In this document: in pieces, positions 1 through 10,700 of the stretch
Position numbering within the stretch: position 1 is the first letter of the stretch
Layout: the number at the start of each line of letters is the position of its first letter
NCBI GenBank assembly: GCA_935421135.1
Contig: OW285189.1
Coordinates: 11,305,072-11,369,071 of the forward strand
DNA length: 64,000 nucleotides
Source: Bugulina stolonifera
Lineage: Eukaryota; Bryozoa; Gymnolaemata; Cheilostomatida; Bugulidae
Direction of reading: 5' to 3'
Notes under the pieces: model-generated
The model's database searches: none
The model's input: the letters and a program-made list of their open reading frames with translations, nothing else
What the model was told of the DNA's origin: nothing
Made by a program: the position numbers and the translations under genes

Positions 1-850
1 TGGAATTATTGCTGCACATGTTTGCAGTTACTGTTTGTTTATATCTGTGAACAGGGTTTAACAAAGTACTGGTTGTTTTGTACCTCCCCTGTCTTTGTGA
101 CATGAAATTTGCTAACAGGGCTATTAGAGACAATAAACAGAGAGGTTGTTTATGCAAGGCTAACTTTGCCTCGCTATTTAGACACTTGAAATTCATAGAT
201 GGTTCTGGATGAACTTTCAAATTTCTTGGAAAATTCAAAGACTCTTTATATTTTCAGTCTTGAAAGTTTTAAGATATAGGCTACTTACACTGCATTCTGT
301 ATCTACTAGAATGTAAATTAGTAATATATGATGTCATTTACATTTGGGCTATGTACATGTGCATGTAAGTGTATTTATTCATAATGAATATTACACAATT
401 ATTAAACTAAGGTGGTCAAGTTATCACCAGAGTGGTGTTGTACAAAATTCCGGTACAATTTCTATTACGTACCTTGTGGTGTAAGCTGTAGGTCAGTATT
501 TGCATACCACACAAGAATGCTGCTAGCTTCTGGTTAACTACTGTACATACTAGTTTGCAGAAATACATTGAGAAGTAGAAATGCAATGCACATTATGGCA
601 GAGTTTCATAGTGCTAATGTTTCACTTCAAATAAAGAGCTGTGGTACATGTACCAGAACTGATGCCACTACAGGCTATACATGTATATTATACTACTACT
701 ATATCAAAATTTTATAATCAAAGATATGGAATTACATCATTATTAATGATGCATGACTGTATGATATACAGTGGCTGAGTGTTTACGGCACACAGAATAG
801 GGCTCCTCTGAAGTCTCATTGTTTAGCTTTTGGAGCTATGAGTGAAGCAG
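1..850. other. AT-rich intergenic sequence, no gene seen
   Basis: I see no coding exon with splice signals and no RNA gene in this stretch. It is AT-rich and contains several TACATGTA-type palindromic octamers, which recur through the whole window. It could hold the 3' flank of a gene lying outside the window. Confidence 0.5.
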
Positions 851-1191
851 AATTATAAATCAAACGAGACTTACCTGTAAGGTGAAGTTTGATAGTAATT
901 CTGCGAACGAATAGCGAAGAAGGTAAACAATCCCACCCTTGGGTTAGAGTTTCCCACCCATATTTTACTCTTCGCTATCATTTTATTGTAAATGTATGTT
1001 ACTGATTGTATGTTATTGTTTTCAACATCTTTTTTCAAAAACCCTTGCCCTAATCTGTGTGCTCCTCTGAACAAGTGACCAGTTTCCTGCATATCCACTA
1101 AAGTTATCTCATTGTTTACCTTCTTCACTATTCGTTCGCAGAATTACTATCAAACTTCACCTTACAGGTAAGTCTCGTTTGATTTATAATT
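851..1191. mobile_element. MITE with 81-bp terminal inverted repeats
   Basis: The left arm (851-931) and right arm (1111-1191) are reverse complements over about 81 bp with one visible mismatch, separated by about 180 bp of unique sequence. The arms begin with AATTATAAATCAAACGAGAC. The element is about 341 bp and encodes nothing credible, which fits a non-autonomous DNA transposon (MITE). A minus-strand open frame across it is a by-product of the repeat. The superfamily cannot be named: the flanking bases around TTATAA are palindromic, so a target-site duplication cannot be told from the element end. Confidence 0.8.
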
Positions 1192-1541
1192 ATGTTATAG
1201 CAGATACTTGCTGCTTTGTAAAATATTCAACTATGTATCATATAGCTATATAGCTGCATGTATGGTCTGTTTAAACCAGAAATTATTTAAATCAGTTTGA
1301 AAGCAGATATTAATAGCGATGGAAATTATTTGCAAGTTTGTCACTCGCGAAATTCGCAAAAGTTAAAACTCACAAAATGTATCTGCTTTTAGGGTAGTTC
1401 TCGCTTACCCTGAAGTTGCTTCAAGAATAAGGTTTTTCCTGATGAAGTTGGTCCAACGAGCAACATAAACATACTGGCAATGAGATCTAAAAAGATAGAT
1501 TATTCTTTATTCAATTCACTCCAACCCCACAATATGATCAT
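1192..1541. other. Intergenic, with a dispersed-repeat fragment
   Basis: No gene seen. The stretch around 1318-1345 (GATGGAAATTATTTGC and flanking bases) recurs near 61511-61526 in an Ig-gene intron, and GCGAAA-type motifs lie close by in both places, so both probably derive from one repeat family. Confidence 0.35.
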
Positions 1542-1801
1542 ATTTTTTTATTGCACCATCTGAATCAGTTTTTTATGCTCATTAAGAATCACATAAGCTT
1601 TCATGTATTTAATCTTGACTTTTTTAACTACTCTAGCCCAAAGTTAGCAATTTCACCAAATAATACCCAAATAATACCCAAAAATGCTTAAAATTGCTAA
1701 CTTTGACCTAGAGTAGTTAAAAAAGTTGAGATCAGATACATGAAAGCTTATGTGCTTCTGAATAAACATAAAAAACTGATTCAGATGGTGCAATAAAAAA
1801 T
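1542..1801. mobile_element. MITE with about 110-bp inverted arms
   Basis: The left arm (about 1543-1652) and the right arm (about 1691-1801) are imperfect reverse complements, roughly 90% identical by eye, starting with TTTTTTATTGCACCATCTG. They flank a short centre containing a duplicated AATAATACCCA. Almost the whole element folds back on itself. It is unrelated in sequence to the MITE at 851-1191. Flanking TA dinucleotides could be a target-site duplication, but this is weak. Confidence 0.75.
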
Positions 1802-2879
1802 AACTGTCAGTACCCCTTTAATAAGATTGGCATATTAGGAAACTGTAGAGCTGATTGCTTATAAAGTTATCAGGGAGGAGTACCAGATCAGTCCCAGAGT
1901 AAGCTGTAGGCCTATAAGTAACCTATTGGCATTCAATATTGGGATACGTTACTGACCTTATTTGTTCTTATGGATAACGTATTCGCTATCAGTGGTTGAC
2001 CCGTTTTTATCATGAACATTGGGACATGAATAATCTTGGAGTTAAAATAATTTGACACTTGATACCAGCAGAATGGATGTCAAGCAAATCTGATTGGCTA
2101 ATTGCCAGATTTATTACATAATACTTGTTATTTCTACATGTAAATCTCGAGAATTACTAATACTATGATGTCCAGTGAATATAAAAGGTCACTAGGATGA
2201 CACTTTTCAGCTAGAACACAAATATAGTATATCTCAACAAATTTTAATGCAATGCACACATATATAATTTATGTTACATTAATCATCATGGTTGTTGCAT
2301 TGGCACAAGTATAACAATTGCATTGTCTGCACAATCAGTTCAATAATAGAATCTTGTTTTACGTTGAGTCCCAACAGATTAGATGAATGAATCACAGGAA
2401 GTCGGAATCTAATTCATTATTATTACTGTGTGAGTGATACGTGTGTCCACAGGTTACTGAGCAGATCCAGTAAAATGTGGGCGCAGTCATTAGTAGCATA
2501 ATTATTGTAGTCATTTTCAGGAACCAAATCCCCCCACTGTCAATATACAATCAGTTGCCACCTGAACCTGGCCAACATGTTATGCTATCAAAATAATATG
2601 TACACGTAGCTTTACTTTTTCATCAGTTCAAAACATACAAAGCTATAACTATAACATAAATTGTTATTGCTATGTTGTGTCCGATGTCGACACTATATCT
2701 AAATGACAGTAAATTATAGCCTTAACATTGACATTTCCCTTATTTCATTGCCTTACCATGTCTCTAATGCATTACAGTGTGATTTATATAATATGTTTTA
2801 GTTGGCATCAGTTGTGATTGCACGCTTTATACTGTATGTGCTACCTTTACTAATTTTTTGATACTGTAATTATATGCCT
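1802..2879. other. Intergenic, nothing recognised
   Basis: I see no exon-like open frame, tRNA or clear repeat here. The sequence is AT-rich and of ordinary complexity. Confidence 0.4.
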
Positions 2880-3070
2880 TGTCGGTTTAGGCCTACTCTT
2901 TTTTGTAAGCTATCCTCTTTAGTCTCATATGTAACAGTGTCTTTTTATACTCCGATCCGAGACTGTTTTGTACATCTTGTAACTTGAACCCTTTTTTGGT
3001 CTGAGACCGACCTTATTGTTCTTATTAACCCTTTGACCTCAGTCCGGAATCAACTTCTATATATAAGGAG
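2880..3070 (+). mobile_element. LTR-like promoter segment ending in a TATA box
   Basis: This segment resembles the U3 part of the LTR-like modules at 60272 and 63190. It contains repeated GAGACCGACC-like and TCCGGAA motifs and runs into TATATATAAGGAG at 3058-3070, as the others run into TATAAAAGGAG or TATATAAGG. The 5' boundary is a guess. No matching second LTR or internal gag-pol region is present, so it is at most a fragment. It abuts directly the 88-bp inverted repeat that starts at 3068. Confidence 0.35.
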
Positions 3071-3359
3071 CACAATTTTGCATTCTTGCTTCAGTTTCTT
3101 GTAGACCGTTGCTCCTACAGTCCATGACTGCTAACAGGACCCAACACTCCAACACCTCCACACAGCCGTAGGTACTGCTCCTGCCGCACTATACCAAGTC
3201 GAAAGACTCCACACTAGTCTGACAATAGGAGCCGTGTCCACACGACCGGGTCTTGCGTGACCTACCTCCCAGTGTTGGAGTGTTGGGTCCTGTTAGCAGT
3301 CATGGACTGTAGGAGCAACGGTCTACGAGAAACTGAAGCAAGAATGCAAAATTGTGCTC
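3068..3359. repeat. Long inverted repeat, 88-bp arms and 116-bp spacer
   Basis: Positions 3068-3155 and 3272-3359 are reverse complements at 87 of 88 positions. The left arm begins immediately after the TATA box of the LTR-like segment, while the right arm continues into an open frame that looks like a retroelement reverse-transcriptase tail. A transcript from the TATA box would fold into a long hairpin. Confidence 0.85.
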
Positions 3360-3610
3360 TAAGATTTATTTATAAAATTAGAGGGCAAGTTAGTTTTAAA
3401 CAGCTGAGGGAAAAGGTAGGCATAAAGTCTTTACAAGAACGGAGGAAGGAGGCAAGATTGTCACTTTTTTCAAGGTGCCTGGCTGAAGGTATTGAGCCAA
3501 CTTTTAATTATAATTTAGATAAATACACAAAACAAGACAGGCCGTTAATACATAAACACCACACATCAGAACAAATATCTTTTATTCCTCATTTTGGCCC
3601 AGAACCCTGA
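3331..3610 (+). mobile_element. Non-LTR retrotransposon fragment, C-terminal tail of reverse transcriptase
   Basis: The open frame ending with a stop at 3608-3610 encodes a segment with RMQNCALRFIYKIRG, then LREKVGIKSLQERRKEAR, then LFSRCL. This matches the general pattern at the C-terminal end of LINE-type reverse transcriptases (RxQNxALRFI, then a short helix, LxxRRxxxRL). Only about 90 residues remain, without the catalytic core, so it is a dead fragment. The frame upstream of about 3331 runs through the inverted repeat and its spacer and is probably not original. The family is not resolved. Confidence 0.5.
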
Positions 3611-4770
3611 GAGAGCTACGGTCTGAATGAATGACTGAGACTAATAATAACACATATATCACAAAACATAAAAAAAAATACATATATATATAAATATCAT
3701 ATAACAAAGAAAAAGATTACAAAAATAGCACTTTTAACATAAAATTGAAAAAAAAACAATCGAGTTCTCACGACTTTACGCACTTTTAAGTGCGGTCTCT
3801 GTGAGAAAATGCATAAAAAAAAAAAAGTCTCTCTCCCCATTGCCTAGTGGACCACTCCCCAGCAACTGCAAGACAGTTCCCTGGTGGTTGGTCCTCGACG
3901 TGTGCTGAGCTGTTTGATTGGACTCGCCCATAGGTTCTGCTTGGTTATCCATTTTCGACTCTCTCTTTCTCTTCCTTGCATGTTATGCAGCTGTGTCACA
4001 GCTACCCAGACGAACACAGGAACAGTTATATTGTTTCAAATATTTTCTGTTCCAAGTGTTACAGTCACAGTGGTGATTTTTAACGGTTAATAATTATAGT
4101 TGCAGTTTTAATTGTACTGTTAATTTATATACACAAATTAAAATTTGATTTAATTCTATCATTATTTATATTTTATTTAAAATTTATGTTGTTAACATTA
4201 GGGAGATAAGTGTCAAATTGAAATTGAAAATACAATAACAATACATCACATGATCATTCATGTAGATAGTTTTGCGAGTATGCACGGCCATGTTGTTTTT
4301 TTTATCGTTGATCAATGCTACAATGCTCACATCAAGTTTATTATTTATAATGAAACTAATAGGTATGAGACTATCAGCATAAAATTAACTCTATGGGTAT
4401 CACTATCAGTCCAAAGAGGTACAAAATAATAACAACAACCATTTTGTATCAATGGCGCTTAGAAACAGATTAGCCTACAAAACCTACCAATTTTCTAATT
4501 AGGATAACGAGACGATACGCTAATCCACGTTAAATGTTTATCCACTGATCTCTGCACGTTACAAGCATAGTACTAACACAACTAAGATTGATGAAGATTA
4601 CAATTGTGCCAACCGGATATTGATCTACTATTACAACTAGTAATTATCACAAGACAAATTTATTTGTTCATTAACCAGAACCAGTAAGGAAGTGGGTTGA
4701 GAAAGGTTATAATAACGGTTATAGCACGATTTTGTTGGTTATATATTTTAAAACTTACATTCAAAACAAG
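3611..4770. other. Intergenic region upstream of HGS
   Basis: It contains an A-rich stretch at 3660-3830 that may be the tail of the retroelement, then AT-rich sequence. The HGS promoter and 5' UTR must lie near its right end, but I see no TATA box close to the start codon. No other gene is supported. Confidence 0.4.
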
Positions 4771-7700
4771 ATGGCGAATTATGGCAGTGGAAAAAGTGGT
4801 TTTAACAAAGCACTTGGTAAGGAACAACCTCGACCTGACTAGTCACTTAACTTTTCTTACAAATAATAATAATTATAAATTAAAATTTAATGCAATACAA
4901 TATACATGTATCATTTGATTTAGTAAGTTGTTATACAAGCATGCCAAAAATAGTTTTAGACGATTTGAGATATGGGAATATAGATAATTATAGTATTATA
5001 TATTATTATTATATAAATGATAAAATTTTAATAATAAATACAAATATTTATATTATATACTATTTTTCTTATGCTCCTTATGATTGCGAAATGACTATGA
5101 TGGTTATATTCATTAATATTGACATGCCGTATTCAAATAAAATATAATTTATTATCATTATGGCCATGATATCAAGATATTAGAATATGAATACTATTTA
5201 ATAGTCGGTAGTTGTACTATACTACATGCTTGGTCATGTAGCCTGTTCATAATTTAAATTTATCGTTTTTATTGAAAAAAAGAATGACTGAATGAGTGAT
5301 TATGAACATGTAACTAAAATTGGTGATAATTATTATCATACAATGATAATGACAATTTTATGATTCGTGCAATTGTTAGTGTCGCTGTGGTTATGATGAA
5401 CTCTCATTTCCTACGTAATGTTATGTATATTAGTATATTTATATTAGTACTATTATACTACGGGGGTTGATTATCTATGAGTATGATAATATATAATGGG
5501 TGATTAAGTGTTGTAAAAATGAACATTACTAATGGCCTCTCTGCATGTAGTCATCAGATGTTTAATATCAATATTTATTTATATCCACTTCATCTGTAAT
5601 TATCACAAATAAAGTTTTACTTGAAGTGGTGTCAAATTTATTAAGTTAATTTTGTTTAACGAGAACAGAATAGAGTAGGCCTAGTATTTATTCTAATTTT
5701 ATATAATGATGGTCCAATCAGCATACCATTCAGATAGTGCACAGCTATAAATTCTCATCAATAACCTATATTCTCATGTTTCTTTAAAGGGAAAGCTGTT
5801 TTTGGAGGTAATCGCCTATACATGATTGAAAGCAAAGGCTGTGCTCTATTTTTCTGAGTAATGAATTGATTTTTGCACGAAGATTACACTTTACTTATAT
5901 TACGTATTTAGATTTGCAATGCTCTCTCTCTACTTGATAAAAAATTCTGATCATTAAAAAATTGACATAGACATAGTATTATTGCATTCTTATTATATAT
6001 TCAATAGATATCAGAAATAAATCGGTATCGGTGGGATAAATATGCGACATGCGGTTCTAGATTTAGTGTAGCTGTAGATAGCTCTATTTTGATGCCTGAG
6101 CCATATTACAATATAATGGCCATATAATTATATGAACACGTTGTCGTGTCTTTGTTTACAATATAAGTAGATATATAGGTTGGTATGATATCGGTTTCAT
6201 ACTCTTGGAAAAACAATTTGTCATGTAATCTTGTGTAGAATATTAGCTTAGAACTTTTAAATTAGTTCATCTGATTGGTTAATATTTAGATAAAGGAACA
6301 TCAACACAGTTAACAGAACCTGATTGGGATGCTATTATCCATATCTGTGATCTTATCAGAAGTGGAGAGATCAAGTAAGTACTTAATCCATCACACTACA
6401 ATAGTTGGAGTTGCCTTCTCAGACAGACTGTTAGTCATTATGAGTAATAAGCATAGGATTGTTAAAATTAGGTGGTATCTTCTAGTCCACTGCCCATGAA
6501 CTGTAGATGGTAGTAGTATTAGAGCATTATTTTGTGTACCTAAGGCTAGATATTTATATTGTACCCTATGCTGACACTCTTTTGTTTGAGTAGGTTGTTT
6601 TCTGTATGTTATATTCATGTACAGACTAAAATTTTACCGTCTACGATGGGGTGGACATGTGAATAGAATCCCTGGACTACTTCTACATGGAGTACTAGAG
6701 GAACGGACGCGGCAAATTGGAAGACCCCGACTCCGGTTTAAAGATGTTATCAAACGAGACTTAAAAGACTTTCATATTGAACCGACATCCTGGACCACCC
6801 TCTCCAGGGATAAGCCCAACTGGAGGTCAAAACTACATGCTGGCCGTCGTCATAACACCAACTGCAACCTAAAAAAGGCGGAAGAGAAACGTCTAAGGAG
6901 TCACCGATGAAAGTTAAAAAGCCAAGCATTGTCACCCGTGACAGACGCATGCCAATTCATTTATGTACAGTATACATGTATCTACTTTCAGGGCTAAGTA
7001 TGCTGTTGATAATATAATGAAAAAGATATCACTGGATAACCAAAACTCTGCCCAGAATGCATTGCAGGTAGCTATCAGTTCACATTCATATATTATGGTA
7101 AATTTGGTCTAAATTGATCTCATTTTTGTTTCACACCATCAACTAAGTATTTAAAATCAAGTGGTTGGTTGAGAATCTTATGTTGTACATTACATTACAG
7201 ATACTGGAATCAGTTGTTAAGAATTGTGGGCCCAGTGTTCATAGTGAGGTGGCAAATCCTTCGTTTATGGAATTTATGAAGAATCAATCCAAAGTAAGTA
7301 TAGACTGTAGGTGCTACTGCTATGTCTCTCTTATACAGCAGGTCTTCTGCAAGTCAGCCTCAAGCTGTATCAGCCTGTTAAACAATTTATTTGACGCTAT
7401 TTTCATTTGAATCTTGTTTGTAGTGCAAGTGTGTACTCAAACGAGGTGGTTTTCCACCAACTACTATTGTAAGGGAGAATTGGGTCTCACTCTACCATAA
7501 CTATTAGTAGTTGAAACAGAAACCTTAGGCTGTGCTTTGAAATCATTTAAATAATTCTATAGTGTCGCCATAACAACCATCTGACCTCCATGTTTTATTC
7601 AGCTGAAGATGGACAGTGTGAAGACTAAGATCCTAGAGCTGATTCAATGTTGGGCATACGCTTTCAGGGATAACAGCGAGTACAAGGCGGTGACTGACAC

Positions 7701-10700
7701 TTTTAATGAGATGAAAAATTCAGGTACCTCATGATTAATTTCTTAAATATATCTTTAATTTTCAAATTTTATTTGTTAATAGAATAGTCAAAGTCAAGAG
7801 GAAGAGCAAAGTCACGGTTTCTAAGTTATACCATTACCTCTGCATTGTAGAGGTTTGGCCATTCTTTTTATGTGATCTTCTTTCACAAGGAATCTCTCAC
7901 TGGCTGCTCAGTGATAAATTCCTTGCAAAAAAGACCACATTGTAGAGGTTGTTCGTTTAACCCATGGAGGCGTATACATCGTCATACTGTCATATTATGC
8001 GCGTTACAGGTTGTTAAGGGGTTTGACCATACTTTTTCATGTGATCTTCTTTTGCGAGGAATATATCACTGGCGTCTCAGTGATAGATTCCTTGCAAAAA
8101 CATCACATTGTAGAGGTTGTTCAAATGGAGGTGTTTATGCTGTCATTTGTGTGCGTTGCAGGTGTTTCATTCCCGACGTTACGAGAAGCAGACGCCATGT
8201 TCACCTCTGAGGTACCTCCTCAGTGGAAGGAAGAAGAGTCTTGTTTCTCCTGCAGAACTGAATTTGGTATGATTACCAGAAGAGTAAGTAATAGTTAGAC
8301 AGTGTCAGTTGATATGTCCCTCTGATACACCTGCCATACATGACACATTATTACTTATTAATAACGACAGGCTGTTCACCATTAATATCTGGTAGACTGC
8401 ATCCAGTACTTTTACATTATGGAATTCTTGCGTAAGATCGCACTATTCGTCTTATGACTTACCAATGCTGTGATTTGATTGGTTAATCTCTGTGAATTGT
8501 TAAATTATTTGCTGTGAGCTGAGTTGACTTCTGATGCAACGAGATCCATGTACATATCACTAAAGGTTCTATCACTTGAGAACAGTTCTCCTACCACAAC
8601 TGCTAAGCTCCTAAGTTCACTTGTGTAGTGTTCCGCTCACTCCACTAGAAGTAGAATTCATTTCAAGTCAAAAGATATAATCAGAAAGACCCATCAGTAT
8701 TGATAGTGCAATAGAACGCACTAAATGTTTGTAATGATGTTTGTAGCATCACTGCCGAGCCTGTGGCCAGAGTTTCTGTGGGAAATGTTCCTCTAAAACT
8801 AGTGTTATCCCTAAGTTTGGCATTGAGAAGGAAGTGAGGGTGTGCGATGGTTGTTACGCCAAACTAAACAAGTCAAGGTATTTATATCTTGTTATGAGCT
8901 TGAAACGTCATTTCTAGTTCCTGTGTTTTAGTGATAAACTTGTGCTTAAACTGAGAGTTATCCCGTCTCTTTTTATGACATCACTTACCCATCTTCTGAT
9001 CATGAGCTAAACTCAGGAAATGCTCAATCATTTCCCTGTTCATGTGTCACACCATCGCTCAATATTCTTATGATTGCGTTAAAGCCAATTCCAGGTTCGG
9101 GGAACTTCTATGGGCACAAGATTCCGCAACACCAATTATATCAAATTATGAATTCAGTCTAAATATGAACATGAGCCATGTTCTCTTCTTTGGGCATAAC
9201 TTCCACTTGCTTTATGTGTATGTTTTGCAGTATATGCGTACTATGTGTATTATATGATATTTACTGTATATCATTGTAGCAGCGGTAGTAGGAGTATATT
9301 GTGTACTATGTGTATTATATGATATTTACTGTATATCATTGTAGCAGCGGTAGTAGGAGTATATGCGTACTATGTGTATTATATGATATTTACTGTATAT
9401 CATTGTAGCAGCGGTAGTAGGAGTGGTGGTGACTCAAGTTCTAAGAACGATGACTCCGAACTTCCTCAGGAATATCTTAACAGTCCTCTTTATAAACAGT
9501 CTCTGGTTCAAGGCCAAACCCCACCTTCTGGAGGTCAGTGGAATTTATCTAGATGTGTATTTCCATGTATATAGCGTATCCATGGGACCATTGTTCACTA
9601 TGGCTTTATAGATTCTTAATATACGACCTGGTAATTGGTGAACTTCTCCCTGAACCTGTGAGTTCGATTCTCGACTACAGCAGATAATCACTTGAATGGC
9701 AATAGAATAGATAGGCACACACGTAGTTGTGGGAACAGAACTAGGATTGTAGCACATTCATATGTTGTTTGCTAAAGAGTTTTATGTTGCATTTCATTTT
9801 AATACAGGCAAGTCCAAGGAAGAAATAGAGGAAGAGGAACAGCTGCAGTTAGCTTTAGCTATAAGTCAGAGTGAGGCTGAGGCCAAGGATCAGGAGAAGA
9901 AGAGAAGACAGACGTACATGTCACTAGACGCTACTCCCCCTGGTGGTGTTAGTGGCGGCAGCAGTGTTCCAGTGGTAAGTTGATGATGCAATATAGGCAT
10001 CATATGTGATGAGTTACATATCTGTATTATTTACTATGGATTACAGTTTGCTATAAGTTGTGTGGCTATGTTACCTGGTTCCCTGTACACGTATAGCCCG
10101 CCCTATATTTCCTATTATACTGTTCTACTATACTGTTCCATAGGTCTAGCCAACTGGTCCATTGTTCTACTATACTGTTCCATAGGCCCAGCCAACTGGT
10201 CCACTGTGTTCTGCTATACTGTTCCATAGGCCCAGCCAACTAGCCCACTGTGTTCTCCCATACGGTTCCATAGGCCCAGTCAACTGGTCCACTGTTCTAC
10301 TATACTTTTCCATAGACCCAGCCAACTGGTTCACTGTTCTACTATACTTTTCCATAGGCCCAGCCAACTGGTCCACTGTTCTACTATACTTTTCCATAGG
10401 CCCAGCCAACTGGTCCCAAGATTGAGCTTGACCAGGATCTGATGACTCCAGAACTTCAGAAGTACCTCAACAGAAACTATTGGGAGCAGAAGCAGGTAGA
10501 GAACGCTGGATCCGCTCCTATTCACGCGAAGGTTCAACAGAGCCCTAAGGCTACAGAGCCGACCGTCACCACTCCTAGTGCTCCGCCCCCTTCATACAGT
10601 GAGCCTGTTTACTCCTCTATCAACAAGTACACGGATAATGGGGTAGGTGGGAGTTAACTGTGTCACGGCGACGTCAAAGTTGCACTAAATCATTCGTTCT

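Noticed and set aside
871..1128. Minus-strand open frame of 85 aa
   Set aside because: It lies entirely inside the MITE and runs through its terminal repeat; there is no protein-like pattern.
10170..10537. Minus-strand open frames with MEKYSRTVDQLAGP-like repeats
   Set aside because: They are the reverse reading of the 42-bp intronic array at HGS intron 9; the repeat period is near a multiple of three, which keeps frames open by chance.
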